Part shown: positions 22,561 to 35,000 of the stretch, piece after piece
Numbering within the stretch: position 1 is the stretch's first letter
How the letters are laid out: each line of letters starts with the position of its first letter
From: Euptelea pleiosperma
Taxonomy: Eukaryota; Streptophyta; Magnoliopsida; Ranunculales; Eupteleaceae
Direction of reading: 5' to 3'
DNA: 64,000 nucleotides
Assembly: GCA_035048495.1 (NCBI GenBank)
Contig: CM068541.1
Coordinates: forward strand, 5,277,929-5,341,928
Translations under genes and position numbers: made by a program
The notes under the pieces: model-generated
Told to the model about the DNA's origin: nothing
Database searches by the model: none
The model's input: the letters and a program-made list of their open reading frames with translations, nothing else

Positions 22561-23035
22561 TCAAACCCCTGATCCTTATTTGTTGAATCCGTGATTGAAC
22601 AATAACTGGAGGTCTCAAATATGAAAAATAAGACATTAAAACGGAGGCCATATTAGATACAGTATAAAACTCGGTAATCTTATTCCGGATGCCAACAGAT
22701 TACACTAACAAGTTTTCCTTTTCTGTAGCAAAGTACTTGCACATCATATGGAAACCTTTAAGGCAGTACAAAAGTTGTTTATAGTCCCATGTCTTTGAAT
22801 GATGGATCCAGTTAAAAGCAGCCTCCACAATGCAACGATTGCAACCAAGAGGTGATAGCACTGTTGATCTTCAATAATGGTGAGAACACCAGCGATGGAT
22901 CACCTGTAGAGCTTCGACCTAAACAAGAACCTTGATATATCAGCGGGTTGATCTTTTCCTTGTCAGGCAAAAATTGGAACAATTATCCAGGATCAAAGCT
23001 CCAGCAATGTAGAACAAAACTTTGATTATGCCAAA

Positions 23036-26000
23036 TCACTGCTGTTGCTCGTATATCTGCATGTAAGCCTCGGAGAGAGCAACCATCTGAGGAAGAGTTT
23101 CTGCCACGTGCAGATCCTGCATCTCATACCTAAAACCATTGAAAGTCAGTCAAAAGAAGTTGAAATACCATTTGTAATGAAGTTTTGGTTTTCGATTACA
23201 TAAAACATAATAAAAGGTTCAGATTTACCATAATTCTTCTGATTTCCGCTGCACAAATACTCTGTAAGACCCTTCACCAGGTTTTCCATCATGGACGATA
23301 TTGGCAATCAAATCATACTTCGACCGCAATTTCTCGTTCTCCCTCGGTGTTGGCAATGGAATATAATCCTTCAGTTCAAGGTTCTTCACAGGAAAGTTAA
23401 CTGATTGACAATGATAACACCAGTAAGCACAAAACACAGTAGCAACACTAGGAACAGAACAAAGAAGATAAACTTAACAATGAAGATCATATGATGAACC
23501 TGAGATCCATCATCCTCATTTGATGTTACCACCTCACCAATTTATATCAGTATATGGTTCACCAACTCATCTATCTGGATCATTCAATCAGTTCCCCAGT
23601 TGATGTCACAAAGCCCAAAAGTTCAGAATTGAATTCTAATTACCTGGTTTGTAAACTTCTTTCCCAATCAATAGGCTCTTTCAAAGCCGCTCTGTGCCGT
23701 ATAATGGGCCTATCTTGGGTGTGTGTTGGTGAGCCATATATATAGTACATATTATGTTTCCACCCCATTTTCATTATGAAGATGTATCACATCAGGATCC
23801 GTTGCTCAAACCGAATCATGCCAACATTATGGGAGTTCCTGGACCGTATGAAATAATAGTACCAAAGGCACCCTCTGATTTTAGAATCAAATATGGAAAA
23901 TGGGCTATGGAGATTCCGCACAATCAGAGATTCATAGACACAAAGGGGTTCGATGGGTAAGTCATTTCAATCCAATCAATTCTTGAGGTCCGATAAATAC
24001 AAAGCATATGTCAGTGACATAGCATGACAAAGTACTCTCCGAGGGCATGGAATATCTAATTTTTGGTCAGAAACTCAACAGTAATGTCTCTATTAGATTC
24101 TCTGGTCGAAATACGGGAGAACTCCATTCAATTGGTAAGGTCCATCGAGGATGGCAGACTTTAGGTCCATCATATAATACTAGATCGATCTTAAAAACTT
24201 TGAAAACTCACCAAGTGTAGGGTTTTTCTCAACAAAGAAATTATTCTTTGTGAACCGACGCATGTGGAGAATTAGATATTGGGGCAATCTGGTGACACGG
24301 TACTTCATCCTTGCTATGCAAGGCCGCACAACTTCTGTCACGGACTCACCATCGAATTTCTTCACAATGTTAAAAAGTGGAACCTAAAAGGAGAAGACGA
24401 ACCAAAAATAATTGCAAGAGTAGATCAGTGTGAAAGTCCAGAGCTGTTGCACATCAAATTTTTGCAATGAAAAACCAGTTGTTTTAAACGCTAAGGCATG
24501 AGACCGGGCACTTCACTAGCCAAAGCCTTGAGGCATAAGTCTCTCAAGCATGCATTTTAAGTAGACATATAATAATAAATAGAAATAAGTAATAGCATAA
24601 ATTCCCAAAAATGAGAAAATAAAGGAAAAATCTCAAAAAATAAGAACAAATTATGACAATTCACATTTCAATATCCAAATTCAAACTCAGTCAAAATCAA
24701 ATTATAAGAATACCACAATCACATTCATAGTTTCATACTTCCATATCCAAAGTTTGGAATCATAAAAATCAAATTATAAGTATACCACATCCATAGTTTC
24801 ATACTTCCATCCTTCTAAGTTTGAATCCGTTAAAACAAAACCTAGAGTGCTAGCAACCACTCTAACCCAATAATTTTAAATGCGAAGGCCTGGGACAAGG
24901 CGCTTCAATGTCCTAAAGCATGGGGGTGTAATCCTCCCAAAGGCTTCACTAGCCAAAGCTTTGAGGCGTAAGCCTCTTGAGCATGCATTTTTAAGTAGAT
25001 AAATAATAAAATATACAGATAAATAACAAAAATTCCAAAAAAAAATAAAGAGAAAAAATCAAGGAAAAATCTTGAAACATAAGTAAAAATTATGACGATT
25101 CACATTTCAATATCCAAATTCAAATTCCAAAATCATTAAAATAAAATTAAAAGAGTACCACAATCACATCCATAGTTTCATACTTCCAACTTTTTCTAAG
25201 AGTTTGAATCCATAAAAAAAAAAAAAAAGAAAAAATTGGTGTAGCAACCACTCTAACCCAATGATTTTAAATGCGAAGTCCTGGGGCGAGGCACTTCAAT
25301 GGTGTAGCAACCACTAACCTTTTTAATGAATACTAAAAATAAGAAAATAAATATAATAGGATACTTCAATAAAAAAGATAAATTTAGGTAAATTTGTGTA
25401 AAATAACTTTAATCTATTTCATATTGGGGAAAGAGATTTTTCGTTGTGTTTATTTAATCTAGAATAGCTTATTATATTTAACAATGATTTAGATGAAAAA
25501 GAAAAGAAAAAAAAATTAAATAAATTGAATTTTTTAAGGTACAATTGCCCCCAATGGGATTTGCACATGAGACACACTTCTGACACAAGGCATTAAAAAA
25601 GGTGTAAAAGGCGTGAGTCGTAAGCTTTCTTAAAGCCTCAGTAAACAAAGCGTATGCCTTGTAAGATTTTAAGTTTGGTTAAAAAACCTTGGGCTGTTTT
25701 GGGAAAGCCTCGCCTCAAGGCCTAAGCCTCAAACGCGTTTTAAAACATTGGAAAAACCATTAGTTAGAGAATATAGAGTGGTCAGTTCAGTGTAAGAAAT
25801 CCCAGATGTCTTCGAACACCCTAAGTGGTAAACTTCAATGAGAATAATTTGAGTTATATCTTCTCCTTCATTTTGAGGATAAAGCAGGCATGTCAAACCC
25901 GAGTTAGCCATTCAGCATACGACAAAAATACAGTTCGGAAAAAAATTGAGTATAATTCGATTTCTACAATTGGTAATATGGTATAAAAATTTGGTCAACA

Positions 26001-29000
26001 AAACGGAAAACAAGAAGAATACGATAAGAGATATATTTGTGTTTATTACAGATTGCCTTAATCCAGAATAAAAAATATGGTATATATAACATACATACAA
26101 TATATAGATATATAATATGTATGCATGGGTATATAATATAGTCACTCACATATGGATAATTTTTTGATACTTCCAATTGTTTCCAAAGATATAGTTTTTC
26201 TTATTTTATTTGTACTACTTACTATTTCTAAAACCACTTTTACCACCGCCCTAGTTTTTTACCTACTACTTAATGTCATTTGAAAGAAACAAAAGAAGAA
26301 AGCGACGGTCTCCCGTACAAGTAAGGCTTAAGAAAACAAAAACAGGTCAGTCTCTTCAACCCTCCGGGTGTACCTGATAACTGAAGGTCTGGTGATGGCT
26401 GCTTCAGGGGACTTGGGAGAGGATGACAATGAGGGGACTGGGGAGAGGGCTTGGAGGAAGGAATGAATTGACAGAATGAGGAAGGAGGAGAGAGGAATTA
26501 GAGGAGGGACTTGGGGTTCGTTTGCCAAACCATTTTTTCAAAATGATATTTAAAAAAAATCAGATGTATGCAAATTAATCATTTTTATGTTTCAAAGTCC
26601 GAATTTTCCATATCATTGAAATACTACGGCCGTTTGAAATGTGTAATTCGCATATTATACGCGAATTGCATGCCCAATTGCTAACTAGGTGCCAAAGTAA
26701 AACAAGAAAGGCTAACTAGTAGTTTTGAAGAAAATAGTGATTCCATGATATTTAAGTAAGTTCTCATTGATGTTAACTATCCATTATACTCCCAAAAAAT
26801 ATGATAAGAAACATTTTTTTAGATATCAAAATTTGTGTTTAAGAATTTTACAAAAACTAAATTGACATAATTACTGCATTGCATACCTGTGGTATTATAT
26901 TTTTCTCCATCACATCTTTGAAAAGTGGAGGTGGCGGCAAATCAAGTCCAAGCATTAAGAATGGCATTCTGCAGGTTTCCATGACAACATTGCCACGCTC
27001 ATTTCCACCATCCGCAACAGCCCCTTTATTCTGGTCATTGCCATTTTCTTTTGTCGCAGCAGAAGATTTGTTATGAATCTCTTTCACAACCTCCAATTCC
27101 CCCTATTGAGCATGGTATTAGATGACACAAGCTTCAAAGAATAAAGACAACAATTAAGAAAACAAAAAAACACTAGGATGGTATAGAAAACCTGAAAGCA
27201 TTTGTGGATGATGCTGCGGTTTTTCTTTGAACTTCTAAGATCTGCATGGAGTGTGTTAAGAAGCCATGACATGAACTCAACTGGATCTGACTGTGCACCT
27301 ATTCGGAACCGTTTTTTACTGGCTTTCATAACTGCCTGTAGAAATTCATGAGGGCTCACCTGTAGACAAGTAAAGTTTGAGGAAGATCAAATTTCATGTT
27401 TAAAACCATAGCTTAAATGTCATTATCACAAGGAGCAAACCTGGCCCTTGAAGTTCCGTGCATGCCAAATTTTTCGTGTGAGTTCTCCAAATCGATGAAC
27501 AAGAGGAGATTTGCAGTTTTGATAGTTCTCAGGAATAAGGAAAAAGTTCCTTAAAGGGGTAACTCGCATTAAAGATTGAATCGTGACATTCACAAAATCA
27601 GTCTCCTTAATGTTGTTGAGGCCCACCTGAAACATAACCAAGCTTAAGAATCATAACACTGGAATAGGATCAAAATTCAGAGTTCAATGACATCTCCAGA
27701 TACAGTAATACCGCTCAAAACAATACAATTGGTGGGTGACACCTATATCAGTTTTGTAAAGTCATCAGTATTGAAAGTTGGTGACGAACACTGGAATGGG
27801 ATCAAAATTCAGAGTTCAATTACATATCCAGATACAGAAATACCTTTAAAAAACAATATAGTTGGTGGATGAGGAGGAACAATATGCTCCACATTGAAAG
27901 TTAAACTAACACCCATATCCGGTGGCAGATCCGAAACATACACATTGGAACCCAGTCATTTCAATATCTTGAAGGATCTTGCACTGCGAGCTTGTAATTT
28001 CTTCATGACTCTTGATGGAAATCGCTATGGCCTCATCTGAACCATCACATAATCACCTTCTAAAAAATCTTTATACTTACGGTGTGAGCAACAAATATAA
28101 AAGTTTAAAAAGGCGCAAACCATGGGCCTCTTTTTTTTTTTCTTCTCCAAAATACCCCCTCTAATCCTCTTTTATGCCAATAATTGAGTATCCAAAACTC
28201 TTTTTTTTTTAAGAAATCTTTAATCAACTCTTTAAACCCTAGTTTTCCTATTTTAGAGAAATCCTCCTAGAGAGCCCAAATCTTGTCGGAATCACAATCC
28301 GTCATTTCCTACGGTTTTCTTGTAAGCAATCTCACCAAACTCAAGCAAGAAAGCAAAGCTTTGAAGAATTTTTGAGGTATGTGACCATACTTTGGGTATT
28401 TGCCTTATTTTTCATAAATACATGTAAAATTTCATTATTTTTCCTTCGTTAATGGTTTTTTTTCTTTTCTTTTTTAATAATATGATTGAAGATTTTGAGA
28501 GGAGTTTCTAAGAAGCATGGGAGTAGTGGTAGTAGTAGAAAAGACTCGACATGGAAGTATGTGGTAGAGATTGAGGGTCCAAATACATTTATCTACAATG
28601 CAATTTTTGTAGTAGGATTATCAAAGGAGGGGTAAAAAGGATGAATGATCATCTAGTAGGCACCCATAATAATGTGTCTCCATGTACAAAGGCACTCCTA
28701 GAAGTTATAGAAGAAATAAAGTCTACATGGCTAAAAGAGCACAAAAAAGAAGTATGGCTCATGAAGATTTTGAGTTTATGTCGAATAGGAGCTCATATTA
28801 TGGTGGTGGTGCAACCGAGGAAGTAGGCTCCGCATTGGGTGTGGGTGGCTCTAGTGGTGCTAATGAGATTTCCTCGCGTGATGTAAGGGGGGCCAATGGA
28901 TAGATATGTTGTGGCCAAGCAAGAGGGCCATATGAGTGGTAGCGAGGGTGGTGCTAGGCATGAAAATTTAAAACCAGCACGTATCCTAGCACCTCACAAT

Positions 29001-32000
29001 GCAAATGAGAATATGAACCAAGTGTGCTTGGACATTGGACGGTTCTTTTTTGAAAATGGTCTTTCATTCATGTCACCAATAGTCATTTTGTGAATATGTT
29101 GCGTATAGTTGGAGAGAATGGGCGTGGTTTAAAACCACCTAGCATGTATGAGCTACGGACATGGATCCTCAAGGAAGAGGTGAAGACAACAAATTCAATT
29201 ATTAAAGAAGTTAAGAGAACATGGCCCAAGATAGGAGTTACCATCGTGTCAGATAGTTGGAAATATATGAGGGGTCGACAATTGCTTAACTTTCTTGTCA
29301 ACAATCCAGAGGAGACAGTTTTTTTATAGAAGTGTTGATGCATCGACTGCAATCAAGGATAACAGCCTAATATTCAAGCTTCTAGATGAGGTTGATGAGG
29401 ATGTGAGAGAAGAACATGTAGTACAGATTATGACTGATAATGCATCTGCCTACAAGCTAGCTGGAGAGAGATTGATGAAGAAAAGAAAAGGACTATCGGA
29501 TTCCACGTGCAGTTCATTGCATCGACTTAATGCTTGAGAAGATTTATAGTTTGCCTCAGCTTGCTTTTGCATATAGAAAGGCTAAGAAAGTTAGTAACTT
29601 CATTTACAGCTATGGTTGGGAACTTACTTTGATGAGACGCTTCAAAAGAAAGAGTTGATTCGCCCGGCCGCAACGAGTTTTTCTACAGCAAACTTGAAAT
29701 TACAGAGCATGCTACAGTGTAAGCAACCATTGAAGGCCATATTCACATCTAGCAAGTGGACAAGTACTGTATGTGCAAAAAAAGATGAAAGGAAGGCCAT
29801 TAGGAAAATTGTGTTGAAGGACAACAATTTTTGGCCTAGTGTGGTGTATTATTTGAAGGCTACAAAGCCTTTAGTTTGTGTTTTGAGGATTGTAGATTCA
29901 GAAAAAGAACCAGCTATGGGATTTATATATGGGGCAATAGATAGGGCCAAAGAGGAGATTGCAACGAACTTGGCTAATGATCTATCCAAGTACAAAGAAA
30001 TATGGGACCTCATTGATGAGAAGTGGGACTTCCAAATGCATCACCATCTACATGCCGCAGCATACTTCCTCAATCCGCAGTTTCACTATGACCCTGACTT
30101 CTCTACTCATCCAGAAATTAAATTGGGTCTATATAATTGCATGGACAAGTTAATTCCATACCCAAAAGAGAGGGAGCAATCTGACTAAGAAATTGATCAA
30201 TTTCGTGAGAAGATTGGTTTATTTGGTTGGCCTCAAGTAGAGTCAATAAGAAAGAAACGCACCTCTAGTGAGCCAATAATTATTTCTTTGAGTATACTAT
30301 ATATAGTTATATAGTTAAGTATATTATATACTTGTACTTAATTGTGAATTTTTTTGTAACTAATTGGTGACTAGCTTATGGAGACGACACACCAGCATTG
30401 ACTAAGTTTGTCGTTAGAGTGCTAAGTCTAACTTGTATTTCCTCAGGGCGTGAGCGGAATTGGTCAACCTTCAATCGGGTAATTAAGTTGAGGTTGAGTT
30501 AGGAGTTACGAAGGAGTCTTAGGACTTCAATCATGTATTGATGCAAGTTTTTTTTCTTTTAGGGTACTTGCCTTACATGGCACAATGATCTCGATGAACT
30601 CGATTTCAATGCCTTTGATATTGCAGTGGCACAGTCAGAGCCACAAGGAACTAGAAGAAAAAAGAAGAGTACAACCTCTAGAGGAAGAGGAAGAAGACAA
30701 CCAAGTGAAGGAGCAGGAAGAGGTTATTGAATTAATTAAACTTAGACACTTTGACAACTTACACCATTAAACTACTCTACATTGTATTAATGTGTTCATC
30801 TTTTTTTAATTACATAAAGGAAAGTCTCCCATGGAATTGGTGGACGAAAAAGATGAATGGGTAGAGGTTGAATCTGATGAAGGAGAAGATGATAGGGGCA
30901 TCAGATATTGTAATGACTCCTTAAAAGACCCCACTAGTGATGATGATGATGATATTGGGGATAAATAATAGAAAGATTGATGATTTTTCATTTTTATATG
31001 ACAATATAAAGAATAGGATTTGAATTTGTGTTAACTTGTTAATTTTAACTTTTACTACTTGCTCTAATTTCTTTCTTAACTCTATCTTGTTAGTTACCTA
31101 GCTTGTTAATATATTTGGTAATCTAGTTATGGCATTGGCATATCATATGTGCTTTATGTTTTTTAAGATTTGATACCAGCATTTAGGCATTCCTGACAAC
31201 ATCGCTCCTAAGGTAAAAGTTATAGCCTCACTTTTATGCTTATTTAAGTTATTTTTTCACATGATACGTTGTTTTCCATTTTTGTAGATTTAATTATATT
31301 TTTTTTAGAATTTTTAAGCAATTTTTTTAAAGTATCACCTCGCCTTTTTGAGAGAAAACACCTCAGTTCCCGAACTAACCTTTTTAAATTTTAGCAAATA
31401 TTTTATATTTTTCATTGTTCGAGGTAATTCATTTCCTAATCTCATAATGCAATTCATGAATGTGATGTGCAAATGTATCGGCAGACTCAGATGGCCTATG
31501 TGTGACTAACATGGGAATGAGATTTATAGGCTTCCTAGGTTTGTAACCATTCACGACTCCAAATGGACTCATATCCTATTGATTGAACTATTATATGCAA
31601 ACTTGGATACAAACAATACTGAATCTTACAACTTGACATGATCACCCACAAGAATTGTAATAGATTACCTACGCTCCTATTGACCACCTTTGTCTGACCA
31701 TCCATCAATGTCTTCCAAAAATAACTTATAAACTTCACATCCCTATCAGACACTATGGTTTTAAGCAACCCATGCGGACGAACCACCTCTCTAAAAAAGA
31801 TCTTGGAAATCCTAGAGGCATCGAAATTTTTAGAACAAGGAAGTGGGCCATTTTGGAGAAATGGTCCACCACCACAAAGATGAAATCGTGCTACCTAATA
31901 GTCTTTGGCAACCCAAGCACAAAATCCATGCTAATTTCTTGCCACGGGGAATGTAACTGTGACAATGGCAATGGGGTATACAATCTTGTATTTTGCGTTC

Positions 32001-35000
32001 TCTGCTTTGCCAATTGACAAATCCGGCATTACCCTATAATATTGGTGACGTATCGCTTGAGACTAGACCAAGATGGGAACTACAATAGTCATATACCATT
32101 GTGCCTGAATTATGTGCCCAAATCTTATCGAGTAATCTAGGTAGTCTAGCCCAATGGGGTGTTGAGACCGACCGCAGGTTCAAAGCTTTATGTGTTGCCT
32201 TCGAGCTTTTTTGCATGGATTCAGGGTTGAATGTCAGCCATCTATCTAGACGGGTGTTTCTTGAAAAGGAATTATGATTAAGTATTGTTATATGCATGTT
32301 CACTCGATGGAAACTATGCCTTTTTCCAATTGCCATTTACATTTGTAGATCGGAGAACATTGAGACATGGACACAATTTTTGAAGTCATTGGCCCCTAGA
32401 CTGATTCACGATCTCCCTATCACTTTTTTTCTGACAAACAGAAGCGCTTAATTGAAGCAGTGCCAAAAGTATTTCCATGGTCACCTCATTATTTTGCATG
32501 AGGCCCTCCATAAAAATTTCAAAAACAAATATAAGGGTGACTAGTTAAAATTTTTTGTTTGGGGTGCTACTTCAGCATACAAGGAGAGTGAATTCAAGAG
32601 AATAATGGAGGCTTTACAAAGAACATCTGTGGCTACCCCATGAGTTTATGACTGAGATTCTTTCTTGTCACTGGGCTAGGTCAATTTCTTACACTACTTC
32701 CATTTTTCTCACAAATGTTTTACATGACTATTTGAAAACATTGATTTATTTTAACTTTTTCTCATCGTGTTACGTCTCATTTTGACACTACTTCAAAATG
32801 CGATCAACTCACTAACAATGTGCCCAAGTCACTCAATGAGTGGATTAATAGAGTTACGTTGACCTACCTATAGCTTTCCTGATAAAGAGATTACACCTTC
32901 GTGTAATAACACTTTTGAACCAGCAAAGAGAGAATGGTGAAAATGTGGCTTGGGGTAAAGATGGTCCGACTCCAAGGGCCTATAATGACCAGTTAGGAGT
33001 GGGAAATAATATTTGTAATTGCAAGGTAAGGGGTTGTTCGGAGAGCATTATTTGTGTTGAGAAAGGACATGGATATCAAAGGTAGAATGTTGACTAGAAT
33101 CAGAGTGATAAGTGGAAAACCGTGCGTGTATGTCATGTTAGCAATCGTCCCACGATATCTCCCTTGGGTTAAGTTATTACAATAGAATTTAATGCACATT
33201 AGTTCCTTTATCTTCTATTAAACAATCTTCTAGGTGCTTGAATGGTTAATAACATATATCTCAATTAATTTGCATAGTTTTTGTCATGATTTCTATACGA
33301 TTGCACGGTACAAATCCACCTAGGAAGATTTCATACACCCCATACCTGACAGGATGGACTAGCCTCCGGTAATCATCATGGTATTAAGGAAGCACTTATT
33401 ATGTCACTGCATTTATTTTACATGATATCCATTAACTGGCGGTGTTTGTTATTATGCTTCCACCTCGACTAAGAAGACCACCTGGTCATCCTAGAGTGGC
33501 CAGACGCATGTGATGAAGATGAGACAGAAGGTAGCCAACGTAGTCAACAAAATAGGTGTGGCAAATGTGGCTTCTTTGGGCATAATAGCAGGATCTGCAA
33601 GGGCCCACCAACAAGGGGTACAAGAGATGTACTAAAGGTTTTTTATGGAAGTTTTAAACAAACCTTTTGTTTTTGTTGACATGGTTGGGTAGTAAAAACT
33701 CTTTCTATGATCGCTTGGGTAGTAAAAACTCGGTATATGGGTTGACTAGTTGGCATGGTAGGCCATTATACACTATTTCTTATTATGTTGTATTGTGTGG
33801 TTTGGTTGAATGATTTGCAAGGTTCACTAGCTTAAAGATATGACCTGTTTCTGAATAATTGGCCAACTATGTGGGTTGGATGGTTGGCTAACATACTCTA
33901 TTCTCTTTTTCTCTGTGCATCTAGAGGCTAGTTGTCCCATTTTGGTGATTGCTTCTACATTTGATTGGTTCTACAGTTAACCCCTTGGGATATCTACAGT
34001 TGATTGCTTCTACTAGATTATATTTTGCCCCTTATGTTTAGTCAATATATTCATGGAAATTATATTTTGACTTGTTGATAATGGCTGATATTATTGAACA
34101 TCAATCCATATCTGTTTTATGCACATCTGTATGATCTGTTTCTGAATGGTTGGCCAACTACGTGGGTCGAATGGTCGGCCAACATACTCTATTTCTTTTT
34201 CTATGTGCATCTAGCAGGTAGTTATCCCATTCTGGTGATTGCTTCTACAGTTAAACCCTTGGCTTATCTACAGTTGATTGCTTCTACTAGATTATATTCT
34301 GCCCCTTATGTTTAGTCAATATATTCATGGAAATTATATTCTGACTTATTGATAATGCCTAATATTATTGAACATCAGTCCATATCTATTTTCTGCACAT
34401 CTGTTTTCTAACTGTCAATTAATTAGAGAAGTTAGAGAACTTTTTGGGACCCTCCTAGGAAAAAAAAGAATCAAAGTGCAGCACATCTGTTTTCTAGTAT
34501 GCTTTTTTTTCCTGTCTTGCTCTTCCTGCTACTATTATTTATTCATTTTTGCTTCTTACTGCCATTGTTTTCTTAATCATTTTAACCCAAGAGCATATTT
34601 ATAGCTGATGAAGAAAATGTCCACATGCAACCACCTTCTTGATCTCCAAGAGCAGATTTGCTATGTACAGTGTGGTTTCTGCACCACCATTCTACTAGTA
34701 AAATATCATTGCTGAGATCAATATCATCCATACTATCATTCGAGTTCTTGGACAACAAATATTTTTGTAAGAATTTTCTTGTTCTTTGATGTTCAATGCA
34801 GGCGAGTGTCCCATGCAGCAGCTTCATTTGTTCCTCTTCAGCTTCATTTGTTCAATGCAGGTGAGTGTCCCTTGTTGAAGGTGGTTACTGTTAGATGTGA
34901 TCACTGCACTGGTCTCCTCTGTGAACATGATGAGAGCTTCATTTGTTCCTCTTCAGCTTCTTGCTTCACTCAACAACCACGAGGTTATCAAACACTAGGC

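Larger units (their letters stand above)
21401..23035. other. Spacer between the convergent TBC and USP39-type genes
   Basis: It holds the 3' UTRs of both genes, a SINE-like element at 21805-21960 and a dispersed repeat at 22290-22560. No further gene is supported. Confidence 0.6.
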
